A stretch of DNA of 64,000 bases from a virus: positions 1 to 64,000 of the IMG/VR virus record IMGVR_UViG_3300013093_000029; one strand, 5' to 3'. The notes under the pieces were generated by a model. The model did no database searches. It saw only the letters and a list, made by a program, of their open reading frames with translations, and had not been told where the DNA came from. How positions within the stretch are numbered: the stretch's first letter is position 1; every line of letters starts with the position of its first letter. Below are positions 31,534 to 39,050 of this stretch, one piece after another. Made by a program: the position numbers and the translations under genes.

Positions 31534-34448
31534 TATGACACCGCCAATGTGGTAACTGTTTGACCACTTGCTAAAGCTATTCTAATCAATGCTACGTTGT
31601 TGGTTGCAGATGACATACTTACTGTACCTAGTGTCATTGTATATGCGGCATTTAATGCCACGTTGGCTGATACCAATGCTCCGCTACCGCAACCGTTTGA
31701 TCCGTTACCGCCAGCTCCTGTATTAGCTCCAGGTTTACCACTACCAGCATAGCTAACTGTAGCATCTAACCAACCATTTAATGTACTTGTACTATCAATT
31801 GCTGTTCCCGGTGCGGCTATCCATAATCCAGCAATCCCAGCCGGTGCTACTAAGTTTAAGTTAAAGTTTGAAATACCTGTACGTTGGAAGCCCATGGTAA
31901 AGTATTGATAACTTGTGCCGTCACCACTACGATTAGGTCCTACTGGCAGATATCCAGTGCTGTAATTAGCTGTTGAGTAACGTAGCACCCCTAAACGAAT
32001 AGTAGCTTCTCTAGTACCAGCAACACCAGGATCACTAGTTTCATTATAAGTGTTTGCTGTAGACATAAAGTTTGTAGTGTTTACATAGCTAGGCGTATGT
32101 GTTGTACTTGATAAGAAGTATGTACTACGCACCGCTGGGTTTGTATTAGCTGATGTATTTGCTGATATAGCAATTTCACTAATACCACTTTGTGCTGCTG
32201 TGTGTACTTGGATAGCTGTGTTTGTATAGTAGTTTGAACTAGTGCCATTAACACTAGTCACAGTTAATACTAAGTTTGCTATGCTACGAACAGCCGATGC
32301 AGTTACTGATACTGTTAGTGGGTTTAATGTATATGAACTGTATGCTCCAGTATTAGCGATAGGTGTACCACCACTTAACATTGTTACCGCAGTGTTGCTT
32401 ACCGTTGCGTAGGTATACGTAGCCGCAGTGACTATGGCACTACTTGTACCTTCTTGGAATTGCCCTGTGCTGATGCTCACAGGACTGCCGTTATAATATG
32501 TTTGCCCTATCCAACTACTGATAGTAGTATTACCAACTAACACAGTAGGACTACCTGTATTATAATATGGTACACCAGAAACATATCTGTAAGTACCGTT
32601 GGTGCTAGGTATAGTAATACCAGATGCCGCTGTTGGAACTGATGTTATATTGTCAACTACAAAGTCTACGTTACTAGTTCTACCAGTTGTTGAATGTATT
32701 ATGCCGAATCTGTTTATGCCTATAGGTAATTTGCTACCAGTTGCGGTAACGTTGGCCGTAAAGCCAGACCCCCAACCTGGATAGTATATCGAGCTAGCAA
32801 AGGTTGTTGCAGCACCTGTTTGTGCAAATAAATTATAATCGCTAAGAGTAATGACCCAAAGATTGCCGTATAACCCTGTTGTTTGTGAGTTTGCAAAATT
32901 AACATTACCCGAGTCTACACCGTTGACTAAAGAAGCTAAAACTCCTGCATTAGCATTATAAGTTAATGTGTTAGTTATTGTACCACCACTGGCACTAACA
33001 GTAGTTTGATTGTAGGTAGCGCGGTTAACTGAAGCTCCGACTGTTAATGTTGTTCCGCCTGTGTTATCTGTAACACTAGCTGCTAGGTACGGACTTGTAC
33101 CTACACTTGTGCCGTATGTTAATGATCGTGTACTTACACCATATGGTGTAGCTGGTACGTTGGCATAGACTTTTAATGCTACGTTTGAGTATAGCGGTAA
33201 GATTGCTGGGTTAGCAAGATTATCTGTTAGTAATGCTAGATTAACACCCCATTGCCCTGAGCCACTATTTCCATTATATGTATAGGCCAAGTTAGCACCT
33301 AATACCCCGCCAGGACTTGTATTGTTTGCTATGTTAGATACTGTACCATCACCCCACAGTACTGACCAAGTTACTGTGCTGGTATTTGTGTTGGTTGTGG
33401 TATTTTGTAGATAAATTGTATTACCTTGGATGGCATATAAATTATTACCACTATGAATTGTTCCACCTGTATTAGTTCTATACAGATTGTAACTCATCAC
33501 TGGGTTAGGACCGTAAATCTGTATGTACCCAGGAATTTGGAATGCCGCTGAATTACTTGGCACAGCACCATTGGTGTTGGTTGCTGTAACCGCTACAGTA
33601 AACGGAGTACCCGCATTAGTAGCGTAGGTATGTGTGGCTGTAGTAGAACTTGTTGTAGTATTTGCACTTCCGTCACCCCAACTAATTACATATTGGTTAA
33701 CATTACCTTGCGGTACCATTGTTAATAAAATAGTTTGACCTTGGCCACCTGCTGTTACATTGCTTGAGAATGTAACTGTACGAACAAAGGTATTAGTAAA
33801 CAAGTTTTCTGCCACTGAATTTAAAATATCAATAGCATCTGTAACAGTAGTAGATGTAGTAAAGCCTAAATAGGCTGCATTGTTGCCAGCTAAGTTACCA
33901 TCTGACGGAGTACCTAACGGAATTACATTGCCTATAACATCTGCAGAAATTGCACTATCAACGTATGATTTAGTTGCAGCATCTGTACCTGTAATTGGAG
34001 TTGCAACGTTGATAATTCTATTGTTACCAGCGTTTAGATTGCCGCCAACAAACAAGTTGCCTATGCTTACGTTAGCTACTACTAGATTGCCGGAAATAGT
34101 TAAGTTTTGTAGTACACCAACATTAGTGATATTAGGTTGATTTGCAGTTACTAACGTACCTGTAAGATAGTTAGATTGCACATTAGCAAAATAACCAGTG
34201 CGCCACCAATTAGTTGTAGTCCCGAGATCGTAACTTACATTGGCCCCAGTATAAACATGTCCATTGCTAGTATTAATGTTACCGCTAACATCTAAATCGT
34301 ATTGCGGTGCACTGTTGTTAATACCAATACGGTAGTTTGTTACGTCCCAGTATTGTAGAGTTAGGCCAGATGAGGTTATACTAAGGTCTGTACCTTGGCG
34401 GTCTAAATTACTTAGTAGTGAATACCCCGGAATGCGACTGATTGCCAT
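31533..34448 (-). CDS. Tail fibre protein with PKD-like domains
   Basis: A 971-residue fibre. The N-terminus includes INNSAPQYDLDVSGNINTSN, a phrase common in phage fibre shafts, and GTDAATKSYVD, a typical junction of fibre modules. The middle holds at least two PKD/Ig-like domains: VISWGDGSANTTTSS...HTY and VTWSVLWGDGT. The C-terminus is Gly-rich (AGSGKPGANTGAGGNGSNGC) with GGNGSNGCGSG, which looks like a polyglycine-type receptor-binding tip as in some T4-like adhesins (gp38-like). The ribosome site lies in a hairpin whose loop holds the late promoter. A host-recognition role is likely. Confidence 0.75.
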   Translation of the reverse strand: MAISRIPGYSLLSNLDRQGTDLSITSSGLTLQYWDVTNYRIGINNSAPQYDLDVSGNINTSNGHVYTGANVSYDLGTTTNWWRTGYFANVQSNYLTGTLVTANQPNITNVGVLQNLTISGNLVVANVSIGNLFVGGNLNAGNNRIINVATPITGTDAATKSYVDSAISADVIGNVIPLGTPSDGNLAGNNAAYLGFTTSTTVTDAIDILNSVAENLFTNTFVRTVTFSSNVTAGGQGQTILLTMVPQGNVNQYVISWGDGSANTTTSSTTATHTYATNAGTPFTVAVTATNTNGAVPSNSAAFQIPGYIQIYGPNPVMSYNLYRTNTGGTIHSGNNLYAIQGNTIYLQNTTTNTNTSTVTWSVLWGDGTVSNIANNTSPGGVLGANLAYTYNGNSGSGQWGVNLALLTDNLANPAILPLYSNVALKVYANVPATPYGVSTRSLTYGTSVGTSPYLAASVTDNTGGTTLTVGASVNRATYNQTTVSASGGTITNTLTYNANAGVLASLVNGVDSGNVNFANSQTTGLYGNLWVITLSDYNLFAQTGAATTFASSIYYPGWGSGFTANVTATGSKLPIGINRFGIIHSTTGRTSNVDFVVDNITSVPTAASGITIPSTNGTYRYVSGVPYYNTGSPTVLVGNTTISSWIGQTYYNGSPVSISTGQFQEGTSSAIVTAATYTYATVSNTAVTMLSGGTPIANTGAYSSYTLNPLTVSVTASAVRSIANLVLTVTSVNGTSSNYYTNTAIQVHTAAQSGISEIAISANTSANTNPAVRSTYFLSSTTHTPSYVNTTNFMSTANTYNETSDPGVAGTREATIRLGVLRYSTANYSTGYLPVGPNRSGDGTSYQYFTMGFQRTGISNFNLNLVAPAGIAGLWIAAPGTAIDSTSTLNGWLDATVSYAGSGKPGANTGAGGNGSNGCGSGALVSANVALNAAYTMTLGTVSMSSATNNVALIRIALASGQTVTTLAVS

Positions 34449-34451
34449 TAA

Positions 34452-34489
34452 TAATTATCCAACCTTTACACTATTTATCTGGATAATTA
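34452..34489 (-). promoter_or_regulatory. 9-bp hairpin with late promoter in its loop (fibre gene)
   Basis: TAATTATCC (34452-34460) pairs with GGATAATTA (34481-34489). The 20-nt loop includes the late core GATAAATA (34479-34472). The 3' arm on the minus strand contains the GGA of the ribosome site of the 971-residue gene; RNA started at about 34466 lacks the other arm. This is the same layout as at 19264-19309. Confidence 0.65.
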
Positions 34490-34930
34490 AGCTATGTTTG
34501 AAACTGTGCTTGCGAATCCGCTAATGATTGTGATAGTTGCGCCGCTACTTGGGGGGCTACTAAAAATAATATTTCCTGTGCCATCGAATGTATAGTTGGT
34601 GTTAGGGATCTGATACACTGATCCTGCATGAACTATAACTTTAAGTTCGTCGCCTGACACAAACGGCACCGGCGGATTCCAAAAGCGTGTTTTTGATCCA
34701 TCAGCTCCTATTGGACTAAATGAAGATATAGTAACATTGCCTTGTGTGGCCACAGCATTCCACCCGCCTACACCGGATGTGTTAGAAAAGAATTCTAACT
34801 TGTTTGTAGTGGTGTTCCAACGTACTTGCGCATTAGCGGCTGGGTTAGGCCCAACAGTACTAGTCCCAGTTGGCACACCTAGAGCATAAGCCGCACCACT
34901 GAATACTTGATTTTTAAGCATGCGTCCCAT
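34487..34930 (-). CDS. Small tail-fibre-like protein
   Basis: A 147-residue protein starting MGRMLKNQVFSGAAYALGVP. It carries AQVRWNTTTNKLEFFSN...W, then GDELKVIVHAGSVYQIPNTN and IIFSSPPSSGATITIISGF, which are short versions of two modules in the large fibres. It probably forms a short fibre segment or attachment protein. The start MGRML resembles the MGRPIK start of two nearby genes. Spacing to the upstream gene is 3 nt. Confidence 0.65.
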   Translation of the reverse strand: MGRMLKNQVFSGAAYALGVPTGTSTVGPNPAANAQVRWNTTTNKLEFFSNTSGVGGWNAVATQGNVTISSFSPIGADGSKTRFWNPPVPFVSGDELKVIVHAGSVYQIPNTNYTFDGTGNIIFSSPPSSGATITIISGFASTVSNIA

Positions 34931-34933
34931 GAA

Positions 34934-35239
34934 TTAGATTCCTACGTAGTTTACTGTTGCACTAATTGAACCACCCGAGTTAGCTCTAATATAATCACCG
35001 CTAGCTAAAACTAATTTTTCTTTGTCAACAACATAGGTATCTGACGGAGCAATTTGAATTTCTTTATATACAATGTTAGCTGTAGTGCTATATGGAGCTC
35101 CATTACCAGTAACCCAAACGTTCAAGTTAGCTGCACCTGATCCCCAATTACAAAAATACATAGTTGAAATAACTGTATTGCCTGTACTTGCATAGATATT
35201 ACTTGTTGCTAGTGTAAGTGTTGTGCTAATTAATGCCAT
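34934..35239 (-). CDS. Small beta-rich virion protein
   Basis: A 101-residue protein (MALISTTLTLATSNIYASTG). Strand-rich with STMYFCNWGSGAANLNVWVT and IAPSDTYVVDKEKLVLASGD, a pattern seen in small phage structural proteins of jelly-roll or Ig-like type. It lies between fibre genes and is likely part of fibre or head decoration; no specific family recognised. Confidence 0.6.
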   Translation of the reverse strand: MALISTTLTLATSNIYASTGNTVISTMYFCNWGSGAANLNVWVTGNGAPYSTTANIVYKEIQIAPSDTYVVDKEKLVLASGDYIRANSGGSISATVNYVGI

Positions 35240-35249
35240 TTAATAAATC

Positions 35250-35891
35250 CTATAAGAATAACGAAAAGCCAAATGCTCTACGTTTTGTAACTAATTCTTC
35301 GTTACTAGATGCTGTACCTGTTACATATATCCCTGTTTGACCTGCGCCTTCGGCAGCGGCATTAACTACAGTACTACCTAATGCTGATGTGTATGTAACA
35401 TTAGCATACTTCATTTGTAGCGCACCTTGCAAAGTGATATAAGAAGTTGCTGTAACGTTGGCATATATAGTATAACCGTTAACATTTAGGTTAGCACCTA
35501 ATACAGGCGCTTTATCGTCAAATACTGTAGTTAAACCAGTGCCAGATGTTGTTATATTTGCAAAATTGCCACCAGTTTGGTCACTAACTTGCCAACTCTT
35601 TACTGTTTCATTCCATTGGAATTTAACATTTGGTAGTGTACCGCGATCAATAATAACACCAGAAGTAGTACCTAATGTACTAACACCTGCGCCAGTTTCG
35701 CCGTCATTCAATGTAATAAAGTTATCAGTGATACTTAAAACATTGCTTGAGATTTCTGCTGTGTTGCCACGAACGTATAAGTTACCAGTAATGTATACTG
35801 TATCAGTATCTAAGGTAATGTTACTAGTAACACCAGTTTTGAATGGTGTTTGTATAACTAAATTACCATTGAGTTTTTTAACTGTAGCCAT
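35250..35891 (-). CDS. Short tail fibre/shaft protein
   Basis: A 213-residue protein with the fibre-shaft style: VKKLNGNLVIQTPFKTGVTS, TDTVYITGNLYVRGNTAEIS, NFITLNDGETGAGV and KFQWNETVKSWQVSDQTGG. The segment ITDNFITLNDG also occurs in altered form in the large fibre (TNTYVNDPLVVLNNG), so these N-terminal regions are related. It has its own late promoter and follows a terminator. Likely a short fibre or fibre-attachment subunit. Confidence 0.7.
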   Translation of the reverse strand: MATVKKLNGNLVIQTPFKTGVTSNITLDTDTVYITGNLYVRGNTAEISSNVLSITDNFITLNDGETGAGVSTLGTTSGVIIDRGTLPNVKFQWNETVKSWQVSDQTGGNFANITTSGTGLTTVFDDKAPVLGANLNVNGYTIYANVTATSYITLQGALQMKYANVTYTSALGSTVVNAAAEGAGQTGIYVTGTASSNEELVTKRRAFGFSLFL

Positions 35892-35910
35892 CTAAATATT
35901 CCGTTTACAT

Positions 35911-35918
35911 TATTTATC
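35911..35918 (-). promoter_or_regulatory. Late promoter GATAAATA for the 35.2-35.9 kb fibre gene
   Basis: GATAAATA on the minus strand, predicted start near 35905, 14 nt before the ATG at 35891. Confidence 0.6.
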
Positions 35919-35933
35919 ACAAAAGTTAGAGAT

Positions 35934-35963
35934 AAAAAAATAGCGGCTTAGAGCCGCTATTTT
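35934..35963 (-). terminator. Terminator after the MGRPIK gene pair
   Basis: TAGCGGCT (35941-35948) pairs with AGCCGCTA (35952-35959) around TAG, flanked by A and T runs, so it works on the minus strand with a seven-U tail. It lies 14 nt after the stop at 35977. Confidence 0.85.
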
Positions 35964-35976
35964 CATTAACTAAAAA

Positions 35977-36885
35977 TTAGTTATTTGTTGCGATTTGAAC
36001 TGATACACCATTAACTGGTGAGTTAGGACTTACTACCCATGCTACTTTCTGATCAATAACAAATTGTACACCGTTAATTGGGTGTAAGGTTGCTGTACGA
36101 TCACATAAGTGTTTAACATAGTAAGTATTACCATCGCTGTCTGTGGCTGTAATAGTCATCCAACCTGCACCTAACGGACCACCGTTTGTAACTACTAAAG
36201 CATTACCTGTTAGTACGCAATTATCTGTACCATCAGCGTTAGTTACATTGTAACGACGAGCACCTTTCTGTGCGTTGATGTCTGCTAATTTAGCAATAGT
36301 TCCGCTAGAAATCCAAGCATTGGCCGCAATAACGTTAGCTGTAACATCTGGTGTGTATAATACCGCTGTTAATGCACCACCGTAACCTACGTCACCGAAT
36401 GCAATAGTAGTACCTGCTAACGGTGCTGTGTTAGCACTTGACATAGTAACTACATTAGTACCGTATACGTTAATAGATGTAATAGTTGCCGAGGCACTGA
36501 ACCCTACGTTAGCTACCATACCTAAGTATAAACCAGATGTAGTTGAAACAGTAACGTTGCCGTTAGCTGGATATACAGAAGTAGCAGTAACTACCACGTT
36601 AGATGGTTTAACAATTGAAATAGCCGGAGCCGTTACATAACCACTACCTGATGTAATTACTGACGTTGTTGCAATAACCCCGTTAGCAAATTCAGTATCG
36701 CCAACAACCGCTGTAATACCACCAATTGGACTTGGTGCTACTGTGAAGCTAATACCTTGTGAATATGCTGTTCCTGGATTAGTAATAGTTACACTAGCTA
36801 GACCTTCGCCGCCTGCACCATCAAATACTTCGCCATCATTGACGTTACCAACGCCAAAATATTTTCTTTTAATTGGTCTTCCCAT
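35977..36885 (-). CDS. Virion structural protein, MGRPIK family (long)
   Basis: A 302-residue protein beginning MGRPIKRKYFG. I recall proteins with this start as virion structural proteins in aquatic T4-like phages, near the capsid genes. The middle holds Gly/Val-rich beta repeats (VTITNPGTAYSQGISFTVAP; ITSGSGYVTAPAISIVKPSN), a module that resembles tail or head fibres, and the C-terminal part (AQKGARRYNVTNADGTDNCV ... HLCDRTATLHPINGVQF) is shared in style with smaller family members. It is cotranscribed with the shorter MGRPIK gene. Head decoration is the likely role but not shown. Confidence 0.7.
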   Translation of the reverse strand: MGRPIKRKYFGVGNVNDGEVFDGAGGEGLASVTITNPGTAYSQGISFTVAPSPIGGITAVVGDTEFANGVIATTSVITSGSGYVTAPAISIVKPSNVVVTATSVYPANGNVTVSTTSGLYLGMVANVGFSASATITSINVYGTNVVTMSSANTAPLAGTTIAFGDVGYGGALTAVLYTPDVTANVIAANAWISSGTIAKLADINAQKGARRYNVTNADGTDNCVLTGNALVVTNGGPLGAGWMTITATDSDGNTYYVKHLCDRTATLHPINGVQFVIDQKVAWVVSPNSPVNGVSVQIATNN

Positions 36886-36895
36886 GATATTCTCC

Positions 36896-37318
36896 TTAGT
36901 TTGTAGCTACGTTAGCCATTGTAGATGTAGCTGCAATTTGAATATCATAAGCCCAACGATTGCCATTCCAGTCGACTACCCAGTGATCTTGTAATTCTTT
37001 AGCATAGAATTGTGTACCTGTGTAGTCATAACATATAACACTTGCTTGACCGGCTGCTAGATTACCAATGTCTGTGTTACGTAGATACACTGTAGTGTTA
37101 GCGTTAAAACTTGAGCTGTCGGCTACATCAAATCTGTGTTTACTACGTTGTTTGTATGCAAAACCGTGTGCATGTGTTGTGCCTGTTGAGTCTGCATATT
37201 GGAAATCGATTGTGTATACGCCTGTTACTGCGTATGGTGCACCAATTGTACCACCAATGCCACTAGCATATCCGATATCGTTTGTACTGCCTGATGTTAA
37301 TTTAATAGGACGTCCCAT
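36896..37318 (-). CDS. Virion structural protein, MGRPIK family (short)
   Basis: A 140-residue paralogue of the next gene, sharing the N-terminal MGRPIK and a C-terminal pattern (QFYAKELQDHWVVDWNGNRW versus YYVKHLCDRTATLHPINGVQ). The ribosome site AAGGAG is strong. The leader is unusually long (about 74 nt from the predicted late start) and holds two GC-containing hairpins: GCGG/CCGC (37355-37368) and CTCC/GGAG (37374-37387). Possibly a capsid decoration protein. Confidence 0.65.
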   Translation of the reverse strand: MGRPIKLTSGSTNDIGYASGIGGTIGAPYAVTGVYTIDFQYADSTGTTHAHGFAYKQRSKHRFDVADSSSFNANTTVYLRNTDIGNLAAGQASVICYDYTGTQFYAKELQDHWVVDWNGNRWAYDIQIAATSTMANVATN

Positions 37319-37397
37319 TTGTTTTTCTCCTTATGGTTGGCGTTCTAGGCCTACGCGGTGGGTGCCGCATAAACTCCCCTTACGGAGCGAACACATA

Positions 37398-37405
37398 TAT
37401 TTATC
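37398..37405 (-). promoter_or_regulatory. Late promoter GATAAATA for the MGRPIK genes
   Basis: GATAAATA on the minus strand, predicted start near 37392. Back to back with the plus-strand early promoter at 37411-37439. Confidence 0.65.
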
Positions 37406-37410
37406 GTAGC

Positions 37411-37439
37411 TTGACTTTTAACAGCTTAGATAGTATAAT
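37411..37439 (+). promoter_or_regulatory. Sigma-70 early promoter
   Basis: TTGACT (37411-37416), 17 nt, TATAAT (37434-37439): 5/6 and 6/6 matches with an ideal spacer. It drives the single plus-strand gene at 37468. Confidence 0.8.
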
Positions 37440-37467
37440 TACGGTTCATTTGTATAAGGAGTTTAAT

Positions 37468-37794
37468 ATGACTTGGTACAACGCAAAATACAAAGGTGTT
37501 AAGCCCGTTTTTAAGGGCGGTGCTACTAACTACAATACTATTAACGCTACTAAGAAATATGTAGAATATTTTTTAGACATACAAGACATGAATGAATTAC
37601 TTAGAACTACTAAAAGTTTTGATATTAAAATGGATTTGTTATATTGTTTAGATAAGGCAGAAAGTAAACGTGCGTGGAATTTTAGGCATCCTAACTTTTG
37701 TCAAAAGGATGCTAACGTACTGCTACAAGCTGTAAGAAATGTTAAACGCAAAGATGGCTATGATATAACAGAACGTTTTGAGTATTATGCTTAG
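37468..37794 (+). CDS. Early protein of unknown function (108 residues)
   Basis: I take the ATG at 37468, which has an AAGGAG ribosome site; a longer ORF begins at 37333 but would start upstream of the promoter. The product (MTWYNAKYKGVKPVFKGG...) is basic, aromatic and helical, with no known motif. It is bracketed by a strong host-type promoter and a bidirectional terminator, forming a one-gene early unit between the capsid gene and decoration genes. This is the arrangement of a host-interaction protein or an inserted accessory gene; function unknown. Confidence 0.7.
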   Translation: MTWYNAKYKGVKPVFKGGATNYNTINATKKYVEYFLDIQDMNELLRTTKSFDIKMDLLYCLDKAESKRAWNFRHPNFCQKDANVLLQAVRNVKRKDGYDITERFEYYA

Positions 37795-37796
37795 AT

Positions 37797-37829
37797 AAAA
37801 AAATAGCACCCGAAGGTGCTATTTTTATT
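37797..37829. terminator. Bidirectional terminator between convergent genes
   Basis: AAATAGCACC (37801-37810) pairs with GGTGCTATTT (37815-37824) around CGAA, flanked by A and T runs on both sides. It can stop the plus-strand early gene and the minus-strand gp23 transcript. Confidence 0.88.
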
Positions 37830-37851
37830 TTCATATCCTAAAGAATAAATC

Positions 37852-39021
37852 TTATTGGAATGATAGGTTGCTAATACCAATCGCTTCTAAGTAGTCAGCT
37901 GCATTACCTAGAGATGAAGCAGTATTTGTAAGCTCAGCATAACCATAACGTGTCATAAAGCCTACTACTGGTTCAAACGTATTTGGATCTAGAACAACAC
38001 CAGAACTCATTAGAGGCACATATGGGCAATAGAACGCAGCTGCATCAGCTTCGCTAGAACCTTTGTAACCTACTAATACTGCTGTACCTGTTGCTGCAAA
38101 TGAGTTAACATAGATCTTCATAGCATTGTTTAAAGTACCAACTAGTTTTGTGTTAGTTGGAGCTTCGAAAGTACCTTCTGTTGAACGAGCAAAAGCTGAA
38201 GTTGTAGCAGATTGTAGTACTGTTAATGCTTCTGGACTTACAACTGCCCAGTTAGCTGCACCGCGACGTGTACGTTGAGCGATCAAGTTTGCAGCGCGGT
38301 TAATTAAAACTGCTAGAGCTGCGTGCTCGTCACCTACGAATGTAGCTGTACCAGATACTGTAGCTTGGTTGTAGTTGTATGTGTTACCTGAAAGTGCCAT
38401 TAGAGATGCTAAAATCTCTTGGTCAATTTCAACTGTAATTTCTTGAGCCAAAGCTGCCATAATTTCAGCTTCAACATCTAAACCGTGCATACTTTGTGCA
38501 TCTTGAGCTGCCTCAAATGTCCAACGTGCGCTTAATTTACGTGTTTTAGCTTCAACAACTTGTTTCAAGATTTGTACGTTGATACGGTTACCAGGTACAC
38601 CTTCAAGTGTTGATGTTGAAGCTGCTTTACCTGCTGTTGTACCAGAGTACGCTGTTGCAATCTTGAATGGACTTAATGCCTCATCACCACCGTTTGTGCT
38701 GTCGCCTGAAGTTGCAGTAACTTGATCAGCGTAACGAACACGTAGAGTGTGGATTTGAGCCACTGGGCCAGTCATTGGTTGTACACCAACGATTTCATTC
38801 GCAATAACTGTCGGCATTACACGACGAATTACTGGAAGAATAACGCGGTTTAATGTAGCTACGTTACCAACAGCAGTAGCGCCACTGGTTGCAGTTTCCA
38901 TCAAGTGTTTCTTAGTATTTTCTAAGATAACAGCCATTGTAGTTCTTTTAGAACCTTGTAGACCTTCTAACAGGGCGTCTTTGGTCTCATTCCAACGGCC
39001 TTCTAATAGTTGGGTTGTCAT
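37852..39021 (-). CDS. gp23: gp23, major capsid protein
   Basis: The 389-residue HK97-fold capsid protein is recognised by LNRVILPVIRRVMPTVIANE (about 58-77), VGVQPMTGPVAQIHTLRVRY, TRKLSARWTFEAAQDAQSMH and VGFMTRYGYAEL near the end. It is shorter than T4 gp23 (521), mainly through loss of surface insertions. The N-terminal ~42 residues are charged and probably removed by the gp21 protease; HLME|T (about 39-43) fits its (L/I)-x-E rule, giving a mature chain of about 347. A double stop of gp22 lies upstream. It ends before a bidirectional terminator. Confidence 0.95.
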   Translation of the reverse strand: MTTQLLEGRWNETKDALLEGLQGSKRTTMAVILENTKKHLMETATSGATAVGNVATLNRVILPVIRRVMPTVIANEIVGVQPMTGPVAQIHTLRVRYADQVTATSGDSTNGGDEALSPFKIATAYSGTTAGKAASTSTLEGVPGNRINVQILKQVVEAKTRKLSARWTFEAAQDAQSMHGLDVEAEIMAALAQEITVEIDQEILASLMALSGNTYNYNQATVSGTATFVGDEHAALAVLINRAANLIAQRTRRGAANWAVVSPEALTVLQSATTSAFARSTEGTFEAPTNTKLVGTLNNAMKIYVNSFAATGTAVLVGYKGSSEADAAAFYCPYVPLMSSGVVLDPNTFEPVVGFMTRYGYAELTNTASSLGNAADYLEAIGISNLSFQ

Positions 39022-39050
39022 TTCTTATTTTCCTTAAAAAAAGTTTACTA

